Positions 51,434 through 60,216 of a stretch of DNA of 64,000 bases are shown piece after piece; the stretch's first letter is position 1; every line of letters begins with the position of its first letter. The notes under the pieces were generated by a model. The model was not told the DNA's origin. It searched no databases and saw only the letters and a program-made list of their open reading frames with translations. The stretch is from positions 3,224,001 through 3,288,000 of the forward strand of contig NZ_QUOT01000001.1 of the NCBI RefSeq assembly GCF_003390375.1, written 5' to 3'. Origin of the DNA: Thalassotalea euphylliae (GTDB taxonomy: Bacteria; Pseudomonadota; Gammaproteobacteria; Enterobacterales; Alteromonadaceae). The position numbers and the translations under genes are program-made.

Positions 51434-52761
51434 GCGTCATTAATCAAATGCTCCAAGACCTAGAGAAGCGAAATACACCGACAGGAGATGAAACCGTAAC
51501 TTCATCTGTCGTTGTGAGTGCGCCGCAAAAATCCCATGTGCTTCCTATTGTGTTATCTGTGTTTATCACTGCAATTATTGCCGCGGCACTGTGGCTTTAC
51601 TATGAGAATCAGTCGTTAAAGCAGCAAACATCGCCTCAAGCTAGAGCCTATGTCGCACAGCAAGATGTTATAACTCAAGCAGATACTAAGCCACTGTTAG
51701 ATACTCGAGTACAAGTTGATACTAATGCTAAAAGCAGCACTAATAGCCAATCAACAGCTTTACCAATGGCTGATGTTGAGCAAGTGCCCAATTTAAAAGG
51801 CACTACAAAAGACGCTAAAAAAGCTAGCGAACAAACAGACATTCAAGCTGATGCCAAAGCTAAGCAAACAATACCTAGCGCCGAGCCTCATACACAGCCG
51901 CTGGAACCGCAAGAAAACCAGTTAGCAGCGGTACAAAAGCATCGCTCGAATACACAAGTTCAAGAAGAAGTAGTGAAAGGCGCTGAGTTAAATCAGCCAA
52001 AAGCGCAATCACCTGTATTATCGCAACCAGCTCATGCACCTATTGGGCAAGAACGTGTTAAGCAAGAATCTCAACCAGCTCCACTAAACACTGAGCCCTT
52101 AACCACTAAGCCTTCATTGACGATTGCTCGAAAACAGTTAACTTCTGCCCAGCTTGCTGTTCAAAAAGTGAATCAAGCAGAGCGCGCTATGGCTGAAAAA
52201 GAGGGGCAAAAAGCTGAACAATTGTTGCAAGACGCTCTACTGCTTGCTCCTGAAAACAAAAATGCGAGAAAGCAACTGGCGGCAATTTGGTTTGCCAGAG
52301 GCGCGAATCAAGCCGCGATGAATCTACTGAATCAAGGAATTAGCTTATCGCCCAACGAACCAGATTTTCGTTTAATGAAAGCGAAAATACTGCTGAAAAA
52401 CCACCAGCAAAATCAAGCTCAAAGTGCTAGCCAGTTATCAGCACAAACATCACCGCAATTGACACAAGCCTTTGAAACCTTGGTAGCATTAGCTAATGTG
52501 CCGCAGGTTGAATATCAATCGATGTTGGCGACGGTTGCGCAGCAATATCAACAATTATCAGCCGCCGTTAGTGCATACCAGCAGTTGGTGCTACTGCAAC
52601 CTAACCAAGCTAAGTGGTACTTGGGGCTAGCAATTGCATTTGATCAAAGCAGCCAATTTAATGATGCTTTGAATGCATACCAGCAGGCACTAGCGGTTGG
52701 TGGGTTGTCTTTGCAAACCCAGCAGTTTGCTCAGCAACGAATGACAGAATTAGGAGAGTAG
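51430..52761 (+). CDS. mshN: MSHA biogenesis TPR protein MshN
   Basis: 443 residues from the GTG at 51430, whose ribosome site GGAG lies at 51419-51422 and which shares GTGA with the mshM stop. MSVINQMLQDLEKR is the family start. One membrane helix (about 40-58), a long Gln/Pro/Lys/Thr-rich disordered stretch (about 60-240), then TPR repeats (about 250-435). Acts in the periplasm by location; exact task is unknown. Confidence 0.9.
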   Translation: MSVINQMLQDLEKRNTPTGDETVTSSVVVSAPQKSHVLPIVLSVFITAIIAAALWLYYENQSLKQQTSPQARAYVAQQDVITQADTKPLLDTRVQVDTNAKSSTNSQSTALPMADVEQVPNLKGTTKDAKKASEQTDIQADAKAKQTIPSAEPHTQPLEPQENQLAAVQKHRSNTQVQEEVVKGAELNQPKAQSPVLSQPAHAPIGQERVKQESQPAPLNTEPLTTKPSLTIARKQLTSAQLAVQKVNQAERAMAEKEGQKAEQLLQDALLLAPENKNARKQLAAIWFARGANQAAMNLLNQGISLSPNEPDFRLMKAKILLKNHQQNQAQSASQLSAQTSPQLTQAFETLVALANVPQVEYQSMLATVAQQYQQLSAAVSAYQQLVLLQPNQAKWYLGLAIAFDQSSQFNDALNAYQQALAVGGLSLQTQQFAQQRMTELGE

Positions 52762-52764
52762 ACG

Positions 52765-54477
52765 ATGGCTGCACCAAAGTTAAAAATGCGTCTGGGTGAC
52801 TTATTGGTTCACGAAGGCATTATCAGTAATGATCAGCTAATGCAGGCACTGAATAGCCAAAAAACCTCTGGTCGAAAACTTGGTGATGTGTTGATCGAGT
52901 TAGGTTATATCAGCGAACGTCAGTTACTGGAATTTTTAGCGCAGCAACTGGATGTGCCATTTATGGATATTAGCCAACTGCGCGTACCGGGCGAGGTAGC
53001 TAAGTTACTACCAGAAGTCCATGCCCGCCGCTTGCGTGCACTTGTGATGGAAGATCGCGGAGATAGCGTGCTGATTGGTATGAGCGACCCTGCCGACTTA
53101 AACGCACTTGATCAGCTAGAGCAAATGCTTGCCCCCAAACGCATTCAACTTGCGGTTGTGATGGAGTCGCAGCTATTTGAATCGTTCGACAGCCTCTATC
53201 GTCGTACCGCTGAGATTGAATCGTTTGCCAGCCAACTAGAGCAAGAGTACGAACAAACCTCTGATTTTGATATGTCATCCACCTTTGATGATGGTGGTGA
53301 TGCAACAGTAGGTAAGTTACTGCAATCGGTATTTGAAGACGCTGTGCAAATGCGCGCTTCTGATATTCACATTGAGCCAGATGAGAAGCAACTTCGCATT
53401 CGCCAGCGTATTGACGGCGTGCTGCAAGAGAACATTCTTAATGAGAACAAAATTGCCGCCGCTTTGGTATTGCGGTTAAAGCTGATGGCTGGGCTAGATA
53501 TTTCTGAAAAGCGTTTACCGCAAGATGGTCGTTTTAATTTGCAAGTGAAAGGCCACAATGTTGATGTTCGGATGTCGACCATGCCAGTGCAGTACGGTGA
53601 GTCTGTGGTGATGCGTTTACTTGATCAGTCAGCGGGCATTTTATCGCTTGATGAAACCGGTATGCCGCCTGAATTGGTGCAGCGTTTACGCCATCAAATA
53701 AGTCGTCCACATGGCATGGTGTTAGTGACCGGCCCAACCGGTAGCGGTAAAACAACTACGCTTTACGGTGCGCTAAGCGAATTAAACCAATCGTCAAAGA
53801 AAATTATTACCGCAGAAGACCCGGTTGAATATCGTTTACCGCGTATTAATCAAGTGCAGGTAAGTAGTAAAATTGACTTAACTTTCTCCAGTGTACTGCG
53901 CACTGCATTACGACAAGATCCCGATATTATTATGGTGGGTGAGATGCGTGACAGTGAAACCGTAGAAATTGGTCTTCGAGGCGCATTAACAGGTCACTTG
54001 GTATTATCAACACTGCATACCAATGATGCGATTACCAGTGCACTGCGTTTGATTGATATGGGCGCAGCAGGTTTCTTAGTGGGTAGTTCATTGCGTGCTG
54101 TCATTGCCCAGCGCTTAGTACGCAGAATTTGTGAAAACTGTACTGAAGACTACCGCCCAGATGCACAGGAAAAGATGTGGCTAAATAACTTAACCGGATT
54201 AGATTGCAACAGCATATCTTTTAAACATGGTAGAGGCTGCCAATCGTGCCAGTATACTGGCTATCGTGGCCGTATCGGTGTGTTTGAATTACTAGAAATG
54301 AACGAGCCAATGATGGCCGCGTTAAAACGAGAAGACACCGAAGCGTTTACCGAACAAGCGAAACGCCACCCTACATTTAAACCGCTTGCTAAAGCCGCTT
54401 TTGACTATGCCGTTGAAGGTATAACCAGTGTTGAAGAAGTGCTAAGGTTAGTCGAAACCGTAGACGTAGCGGGTTAA
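52765..54477 (+). CDS. mshE: MSHA pilus extension ATPase MshE
   Basis: 570 residues. The N-terminal MshEN domain has its two motifs, RLGDLLVHEGIISNDQL (from residue 9) and KLGDVLIELGYISERQL (from residue 38); in Vibrio cholerae MshE this domain binds c-di-GMP. The GspE-type ATPase follows, with Walker A GPTGSGKTTT (323-332), Asp and His boxes, and a CxxC...CxxC zinc site (CENC and CQSC). It powers pilus growth from the cytoplasm. Three bases after mshN. Confidence 0.96.
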   Translation: MAAPKLKMRLGDLLVHEGIISNDQLMQALNSQKTSGRKLGDVLIELGYISERQLLEFLAQQLDVPFMDISQLRVPGEVAKLLPEVHARRLRALVMEDRGDSVLIGMSDPADLNALDQLEQMLAPKRIQLAVVMESQLFESFDSLYRRTAEIESFASQLEQEYEQTSDFDMSSTFDDGGDATVGKLLQSVFEDAVQMRASDIHIEPDEKQLRIRQRIDGVLQENILNENKIAAALVLRLKLMAGLDISEKRLPQDGRFNLQVKGHNVDVRMSTMPVQYGESVVMRLLDQSAGILSLDETGMPPELVQRLRHQISRPHGMVLVTGPTGSGKTTTLYGALSELNQSSKKIITAEDPVEYRLPRINQVQVSSKIDLTFSSVLRTALRQDPDIIMVGEMRDSETVEIGLRGALTGHLVLSTLHTNDAITSALRLIDMGAAGFLVGSSLRAVIAQRLVRRICENCTEDYRPDAQEKMWLNNLTGLDCNSISFKHGRGCQSCQYTGYRGRIGVFELLEMNEPMMAALKREDTEAFTEQAKRHPTFKPLAKAAFDYAVEGITSVEEVLRLVETVDVAG

Positions 54478-54485
54478 TCTAAATC

Positions 54486-55721
54486 ATGGCAATGTTTAAC
54501 TATATCGGGCGTGATGCGCAGGGGAGCCAAGTAAAAGGCTCATTAGAAGCAACCTCTGCCAATGCGGTGGCTGAGCTATTAGCGCGTCAGCAAATCACGC
54601 CTGTATCGATTGAACAAGGGAAAGAAAACCAGCAAGTATCGACGGGAAATATTGATATTGGCGAGTTATTGGGCTTTTCGCCAGTAGCACTGGATGATTT
54701 GATCGTACTGTGTCGCCAAATGTACGCGCTAATGCGCTCTGGTGTTCCTATTTTGCGAGCCATTAATGGTTTAGCAGAATCCAGTGCATCACCAAAGCTG
54801 CGCAAAGTACTCGCTGAAGTCGCCAGCCAACTTGAGGGCGGTTATGCACTGTCTTCCGCGCTTAACCAGCACCCAAGGGTTTTCTCCTCTTTGTTTATTT
54901 CGATTATTCATGTAGGCGAAAATACCGGTCAATTAGATGGTTCATTTTTAAAACTAGCGACCTACTTTGAGCGTGAACAAGAAACGCGAAAGCGGATAAA
55001 GTCGGCGTTGCGCTACCCTAGTTTTGTGGTTGCGGCGGTTGTTATCGCTATTGTCATCCTCAACATTTTTGTTATTCCGACCTTTGCAAACATGTTTTCC
55101 CGTTTAGGTGCAGATTTACCATTTGCCACTAAATTATTGATCAATAGTTCAAACTTCTTCCTTGATTATTGGCCACATATGTTAGCTGGCTTGATTGCCG
55201 CTATTATCGGTATACGCGCATATGTGAAAACGGAGGCAGGACGCTATCAATGGGATAAACGCAAACTAAAAATTCCTGTTGTTGGTAGCATCATTGAGCG
55301 TTCAATTTTGTCGCGTTTTACCCATAGTTTCGCAATAGTACTTAAAGCCGGTGTGCCGATGACTTCTGGGTTGAGCCTAGTCGCTGATGCCGTTGATAAC
55401 GATTATATGCGCGATAAAATTATTAAAATGCGCCAAGGTATCGAAAGTGGTGAAAGCCTGTTACGCACCTCACTCACTAGCACCTTATTCACACCACTTG
55501 TATTACAAATGGTGGCGGTTGGGGAAGAAACGGGCCGTGTTGATGAACTGCTTGAAGAAGTGGGTGATTATTATGAACGCGAAGTTGATTATGATTTAAG
55601 TACTTTGACCGCGCGAATTGAACCTATCTTATTAGTTATTGTTGCGGCAATGGTACTGGTACTCGCACTTGGCATATTTACGCCAATGTGGGATATGGCT
55701 TCAGCGTTTCAAGGCAAGTAA
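54486..55721 (+). CDS. mshG: MSHA platform protein MshG (PilC/GspF family)
   Basis: 411 residues with the F0 segment (MAMFNYIGRDAQGSQVKGSLEA) and two GspF domains (about 70-195 and 275-400), each ending in membrane helices; the G-V-P-I-L-R-A and G-V-P-M-T-S-G motifs are present. It is the inner-membrane platform turned by MshE. Its stop overlaps mshF by one base (TAATG). Confidence 0.95.
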   Translation: MAMFNYIGRDAQGSQVKGSLEATSANAVAELLARQQITPVSIEQGKENQQVSTGNIDIGELLGFSPVALDDLIVLCRQMYALMRSGVPILRAINGLAESSASPKLRKVLAEVASQLEGGYALSSALNQHPRVFSSLFISIIHVGENTGQLDGSFLKLATYFEREQETRKRIKSALRYPSFVVAAVVIAIVILNIFVIPTFANMFSRLGADLPFATKLLINSSNFFLDYWPHMLAGLIAAIIGIRAYVKTEAGRYQWDKRKLKIPVVGSIIERSILSRFTHSFAIVLKAGVPMTSGLSLVADAVDNDYMRDKIIKMRQGIESGESLLRTSLTSTLFTPLVLQMVAVGEETGRVDELLEEVGDYYEREVDYDLSTLTARIEPILLVIVAAMVLVLALGIFTPMWDMASAFQGK

Positions 55722-56212
55722 TGCTTAAGCAAGTAGTGGCAGAGCACAAAGAGCGAAGCGTGCTTGAGTTAATTATTATTGGCGTGTTGATTACCTTGCT
55801 AATGGCGAATTTTCTATACGCTTTTTTTAAGCAAGAAAGCTCAATTGAGGAAGCGGGCTTTCGTGCCTTGGCAAATCGCTTTACCACCAAAGTCAATGCG
55901 ATTCATGGTCAATGGTTGATGGATGGTCGCCCACAGGTTATCGAGTTACGTGATAATTTAGGACAAACCAATAAAGTAAAAGTTAATCAATTTGGTTGGC
56001 CAGATGGCAAAAACTGTGAAGCTATTTGGCAACTCGTATTGGATATGCCGCTGATGTTATTGAATCAGCCTATCTCAGTATTGGAGCTTAATACTCAGTC
56101 GGTAGCAGTAGAAAATAATGATAACTTGAGCATAGATAAAGTCTGTCGATATTATTTTACCCAAGGGCAATATTTTGATTATCAGCGACATAGCGGCAAA
56201 GTACTGCTATAA
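55721..56212 (+). CDS. mshF: MSHA biogenesis protein MshF
   Basis: 163 residues from the ATG at 55721, coupled to mshG. One membrane helix near the N terminus (about 17-36) and a small periplasmic domain with HGQWLMDGRPQ and NQFGWPDG. Similar in build to a pilin but lacks the G-F-T-L-I-E site. Found at this place in all MSHA loci I know of; function not settled. I chose this start because the earlier in-frame codons fall in mshG. Confidence 0.85.
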   Translation: MLKQVVAEHKERSVLELIIIGVLITLLMANFLYAFFKQESSIEEAGFRALANRFTTKVNAIHGQWLMDGRPQVIELRDNLGQTNKVKVNQFGWPDGKNCEAIWQLVLDMPLMLLNQPISVLELNTQSVAVENNDNLSIDKVCRYYFTQGQYFDYQRHSGKVLL

Positions 56213-56273
56213 CCTAATACAAGCTGGAATCTATTTTTGTGCTGAAAATGACCTAAAGTTAGGCCAAAAGTCA

Positions 56274-56303
56274 GTGACTTATGTAACAATTCATTGCTAG
56301 AAT
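56274..56303 (+). promoter_or_regulatory. Candidate promoter before mshB
   Basis: GTGACT (56274-56279) and TAGAAT (56298-56303), 18 bases apart, 31 bases before mshB. The 122-base gap after mshF suggests that the pilin genes start a new transcript here. Confidence 0.45.
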
Positions 56304-56334
56304 CAACCAATCAGCATAATTTACGGGTGTACCC

Positions 56335-56970
56335 ATGAAAAAACAATCAGGTTTTACATTAATCGAATTGGTTATTGTGGTCGTTATATTGGGCTTTTTA
56401 GCCGTAACTGCTATTCCTAAATTTTTAGACTTAACCGACCAAGCTAAACAAGCGAATATTGAAGGTATGGCAGGTGGCTTTGCTACTGCGGTATCACTCG
56501 TAAGAGCGCAATGGGAAGCTGAAGGGCGCCCACAGAGTAGTATCAGCAATGCAACGGTTAACTCAGTCAACTATGATGGCGTTAATCTTGTACTTACAAC
56601 TCCAGCGGCCAACCAAGCGAATGTAAGACCTGGTTATGTCACAGGCTTAACCGATGGCGCAACATTAGGTGCAGCTTTTGACGTGAGCAATTGTGTACAA
56701 ATTTGGCAGAATATTTTACAGCAGCCTCCGGTCATAGAATCAACCATTGGCAATTTAAATAACAATAGTGGTGCAAGCTACTTAGCAACTATTATTGCCA
56801 ATCAGCCGCCAGCCAGCTCTAATATTTGTGCTTTTTATTTGAAAGAGTCACTAAATCAAGATGCTAACGGTAACTTTATTGCGCCAACAGCAGGGGCAGC
56901 AACTGGCACTGGTAATTTATTTACCTACAACCCTGCGAATAGCTCCGTAGTTGTTTATATTAACAACTAA
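56335..56970 (+). CDS. mshB: MSHA minor pilin MshB
   Basis: 211 residues with a 6-residue leader and the type IV pilin site (KKQSG|FTLIELVIVVVIL), Glu5 present. The globular part shares NIEGMAGGFATAVSLVRAQWEAEGRPQ with other MshB-type pilins and has a Cys pair (VSNCVQIW and NICAFYL). It precedes the major pilin gene, as MshB does in Vibrio. Confidence 0.86.
   Translation: MKKQSGFTLIELVIVVVILGFLAVTAIPKFLDLTDQAKQANIEGMAGGFATAVSLVRAQWEAEGRPQSSISNATVNSVNYDGVNLVLTTPAANQANVRPGYVTGLTDGATLGAAFDVSNCVQIWQNILQQPPVIESTIGNLNNNSGASYLATIIANQPPASSNICAFYLKESLNQDANGNFIAPTAGAATGTGNLFTYNPANSSVVVYINN
56950..56967. other. Small palindrome at the end of mshB
   Basis: GTTGTT-TATATT-AACAAC, a perfect 6-base-arm inverted repeat that ends just before the mshB stop. 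It may form a hairpin in the mshB-mshA gap. Confidence 0.4.
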
Positions 56971-57020
56971 TATAGTTTTAAGATAAAAACGTTAATTATT
57001 AATAAATAAAGAGTCGTATT

Positions 57021-57524
57021 ATGAAAACATTACAGAAGCAAAAAGGTTTTACCTTAATTGAACTCGTCGTTGTAATTGTTATTTTAGGTATTTTGGCTGC
57101 TACTGCAGCGCCTAGATTTATTGATCTGCAAGATGATGCACAAACTGCTACTTTGCAAGCCGTTGCAGCTTCTATGCAAAGTGCCGCTACTTTAGTTCAT
57201 AGCAAGTCATTGATTGCTGGTAACCAATCTCAAGCTGATACTACTGTTCAGGTCAATAATGCCGACTTAGATATTGTTTTTGGCTACCCAACATCTGCCG
57301 ATGCTGATGGTGAGGCGGCATGGCGCGCCTTATTAGATTTAGATTTTGATGATGGTAACGCTAATACTGGCCCTGAAGAGTTTGATATTATTGTCGACAG
57401 CAATGTCGTTACAATTTTCCCTGTAGGACAAGCGGTAACTGATGCGAATGACGCTTGTTCTGTCTCTTATACAGACCCTGGTCAAGCAGGCGGTCCAATT
57501 GATGTTAATGTAGTTCCTTGCTAA
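57021..57524 (+). CDS. mshA: MSHA major pilin MshA
   Basis: 167 residues: 9-residue leader, QKG|FTLIELVVVIVILGILA processing site, and a C-terminal disulfide loop between Cys146 and Cys167 (the last residue). The D-region is acidic. A terminator follows directly, and 50 bases separate it from mshB, so it can be expressed at high level alone or with mshB, in line with a major pilin. Confidence 0.9.
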   Translation: MKTLQKQKGFTLIELVVVIVILGILAATAAPRFIDLQDDAQTATLQAVAASMQSAATLVHSKSLIAGNQSQADTTVQVNNADLDIVFGYPTSADADGEAAWRALLDLDFDDGNANTGPEEFDIIVDSNVVTIFPVGQAVTDANDACSVSYTDPGQAGGPIDVNVVPC

Positions 57525-57543
57525 ACAAATATTGCAAATTATA

Positions 57544-57572
57544 AAGAGGGCTCTTTAGCCCTCTTTTTTTAT
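57544..57572 (+). terminator. Terminator of mshA
   Basis: Arms AAGAGGGC / GCCCTCTT around TCTTTA, then a T run. Confidence 0.92.
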
Positions 57573-57623
57573 CTGAGATTTAGTAGTCTTGGTACTAGTT
57601 TAGCAATTTGGACTATTGCATTG

Positions 57624-57651
57624 TTAACAGTATACTAATCAATAGTATAAA
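57624..57651 (+). promoter_or_regulatory. Candidate promoter of mshC and downstream genes
   Basis: TTAACA (57624-57629) and TATAAA (57646-57651) with 16 bases between, located after the mshA terminator and 63 bases before mshC. Confidence 0.55.
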
Positions 57652-57713
57652 TACGTTAATCAAACGTTATTTGTCGCTCAAGATTGTCGCATGAGTAAGG
57701 AAAGGTAGCTGGC

Positions 57714-58277
57714 GTGGACAATAATTCGTTGAAAATAACTAACTGCGCTAGGCGAGATACGCTCTCTATCGATAAATCTGCTTTACCTAAAAGTTACAGC
57801 AAACTTGACACTCAATTGGGTTTTACACTGCTAGAGTTGATTGTCACTATTATTATTATCGGCGTATTAGCTGTCACTATCCTGCCTCGATTTACCGGCT
57901 CTGATGGCTTTGAAGAATATAGCTATCGCACCCAAGCTATCGCAATACTGCGTAATGCTCAGCAACGCGCGATGAATCAAGATGCCAGTGCATGTAATCG
58001 CATTCTGATTGACAGCACGCGTTTAGGTATTCCGGATAATGCTAATTGTAATGGCTTTACGAGTGATTTTGGCGATCGCGACAATGACTTTACCCGCTTA
58101 ACAGAGCTAAATACTGCCAATTCTGGTGTGACGATTTCAACGACAGCATCTGGTAATACCATCATTTTTGATCAAATGGGCAGGCCAAGTTGTGGTAACA
58201 ATTGTGCTATCCAAATAACAGGTGATGAACCGCTCCGTATTGTAATTGAATCACAGGGGTTTATTCATGCGGACTAA
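57714..58277 (+). CDS. mshC: MSHA minor pilin MshC
   Basis: 187 residues, GTG start behind AAGGAAAGG. Unusually long leader of 36 residues before LG|FTLLELIVTIIIIGVLA, with Glu5 present. GspH-like fold with the Cys pairs ASACNRI/NANCNGF and PSCGNNCAI. An alternative start at a later codon is not available before the cleavage site. It overlaps mshD by 11 bases. Confidence 0.87.
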   Translation: MDNNSLKITNCARRDTLSIDKSALPKSYSKLDTQLGFTLLELIVTIIIIGVLAVTILPRFTGSDGFEEYSYRTQAIAILRNAQQRAMNQDASACNRILIDSTRLGIPDNANCNGFTSDFGDRDNDFTRLTELNTANSGVTISTTASGNTIIFDQMGRPSCGNNCAIQITGDEPLRIVIESQGFIHAD

Positions 58278-58920
58278 CAAGTCTGGTATGTGCATTAAAT
58301 CAATTAACAGGGTGCAACAATGCCAATATTCGCACAATCGAGGCTTTACGCTGATTGAGCTGATAATCGGTATTGTAGTCTTGTCGATTTCTTTCTCCGT
58401 GATCACTAGTTTGGTGATGCCAGCAACCGTGCAAAGTGCCAACCAACTTCAACAAGTGCGAGCAGCAGAGCTTGCTCAAACGGTGATGAATGACATCTTA
58501 GCGCGGTCATTTGATGAAAACTCAGATCATGCAGGTGGTATTGCGCGATGTGGTGAGCCAAGCAGCAACCCTTGTACAGCCCATAACTTGCTAGTCTTGG
58601 GAAACAATGGTGATCTAGTAAGTAATGATGGTGAAAGTAATAGAACACTCTACGACGACGTTGATGACTATCTTTGTATCAACAAAGCGGATCCTGAAAA
58701 CCCCGAAGGCTTAGATTGTGCTGATTTAAGTAAATGGGGTAATACTTCGTTTGCCAACGACCTATATACTGGTTTTCGACTAATTGTCGATGTGTTTTAT
58801 GATGGCGATTATGACGGTGTTGATGATGGTCGAATCGCCAATGCGAAATTAATTGAACTGCGCGTTATTCCACCAGACGGCGATGCCATAGTCGTTACAA
58901 GTTACAAGGTAAACTTTTAA
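58267..58920 (+). CDS. mshD: MSHA minor pilin MshD
   Basis: 217 residues from the ATG at 58267 (AGGGG at 58255-58259 upstream). Leader of 26 residues, then NRG|FTLIELIIGIVVLSISF with Glu5. It carries the RAAELAQTVMNDILARSFDENSDH motif typical of MshD and several Cys. Starts inside the end of mshC and shares TAATG with mshO. Confidence 0.88.
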   Translation: MRTNKSGMCIKSINRVQQCQYSHNRGFTLIELIIGIVVLSISFSVITSLVMPATVQSANQLQQVRAAELAQTVMNDILARSFDENSDHAGGIARCGEPSSNPCTAHNLLVLGNNGDLVSNDGESNRTLYDDVDDYLCINKADPENPEGLDCADLSKWGNTSFANDLYTGFRLIVDVFYDGDYDGVDDGRIANAKLIELRVIPPDGDAIVVTSYKVNF

Positions 58921-59726
58921 TGCTAAGACATAGCCGTGGTTTTACCTTGATTGAAATGGTCATGGTAATCGTGTTATTAGGTATTACTTCTGTTGGTATT
59001 GGCAGTTTTATTCGCCTTGGTAGCCAAGCCTATGCTGAAGTTTCTGCGCGTGATGAGTTAATTGCTAGCGCGCGCTTTGCCGTTGAGCGATTAAATCGGG
59101 AATTGCGACAGGCTTTGCCAAACAGTATTCGAGATTACTTTATCAGCGTGAGTGCGCAATGTGTTGAGTTTATGCCGATTGTGGCGAGCACTATTTACCA
59201 AGATATTCCGGTAGCGCCAGAGCCCGCTAGTGATACTCTAAGCATTATCAACTTTAGCGGCGCTAACAATGTAAATAACAATCACAGTGTTGCTGTCTAT
59301 CCGATAAATGAAACCGACTTGTATGCCAGTAATACTGATTATATTTATCCGGTCGATAGTGTGAATATTGCAGCAAATGCTGATACAGGTACAGTTGAGC
59401 TTGATGTCCCGTTAAATGTTCACTTTGCTGAAGATTCACCAACACAGCGGTTATATTTTATTAGTCAACCCATAAGGTATTGTGTTGAGAACACAGAGCT
59501 TTACCGCTATGAACAGCTCAACAATGTGCAAAATCGCGTATTAATGGCAGAAAACTTACAAATACCGAATAACAACCCTAGTGATGCCATTCCTGACTAC
59601 GCACCATTTGAATTAGCAACGGCATCTCAATTTCGAAATGCAATTACACGTGCAGAGCTTAGGTTTATCCGCGGCGACGAACAAGTGATCTTTAACAATG
59701 AAGTGCAGGTGTTGAATGTACCTTAA
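58920..59726 (+). CDS. mshO: MSHA pilin-like protein MshO
   Basis: 268 residues. Short leader SRG|FTLIEMVMVIVLLGITS with Glu5, long alpha-helix with FAVERLNRELRQALPNSIRD, then a GspJ-like large beta domain. Presumed initiation-complex minor pilin. Overlaps mshP by 11 bases. Confidence 0.88.
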   Translation: MLRHSRGFTLIEMVMVIVLLGITSVGIGSFIRLGSQAYAEVSARDELIASARFAVERLNRELRQALPNSIRDYFISVSAQCVEFMPIVASTIYQDIPVAPEPASDTLSIINFSGANNVNNNHSVAVYPINETDLYASNTDYIYPVDSVNIAANADTGTVELDVPLNVHFAEDSPTQRLYFISQPIRYCVENTELYRYEQLNNVQNRVLMAENLQIPNNNPSDAIPDYAPFELATASQFRNAITRAELRFIRGDEQVIFNNEVQVLNVP

Positions 59727-60216
59727 CTATCGCTTAATCCGTCAAAGAAATTCGGAATATTCCCTTAACAAAGCCAAAGTTAAACAGCATGGTAGTTCAC
59801 TTATTTTAGCGATTTTTGTGTTAGTGGTGATGTTGTTACTGGGTACAGCACTGACGCGCATGCTAGCAACATCTTCTCAATCAGTTGCGTATGAAGTGTT
59901 AGGGACTCGCGCATACCAAGCTGCCAATGTGGGCGCACAACAGCGTTTATCAATGATTTTCCCTATATCTTCAGGCACCCAACGTTGTGGTGTGTCAGAT
60001 CCTGTAAGCAACCGAAGCAGCGACAATACTATTCCAAGCGTGCTTAATAGTTTGAGCGGTGTAGATGGTTTAAATGGCTGTCGTGTTAGTGCACTTAGCT
60101 GTAATGATTTTGTTGTTGATGGGGTCACTTATTATCGAATCACAGCGAGTGGGCAATGTACTGCTGGTGAAGTTCAAACCCTAAGAACCATTGAAGTAGA
60201 AGCGAGAAGTTTGTAA
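59716..60216 (+). CDS. mshP: MSHA protein MshP (PilX-like)
   Basis: 166 residues. After a 25-residue basic N terminus comes QHGSSLILAIFVLVVMLLLGTAL, a PilX/GspK-like start without Glu5, then ANVGAQQRLS and a domain with four Cys (QRCGVSD, GCRVSALSC, GQC). Probably a tip-complex pilin-like protein. Coupled to mshQ by TAATG. Confidence 0.84.
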   Translation: MYLNYRLIRQRNSEYSLNKAKVKQHGSSLILAIFVLVVMLLLGTALTRMLATSSQSVAYEVLGTRAYQAANVGAQQRLSMIFPISSGTQRCGVSDPVSNRSSDNTIPSVLNSLSGVDGLNGCRVSALSCNDFVVDGVTYYRITASGQCTAGEVQTLRTIEVEARSL

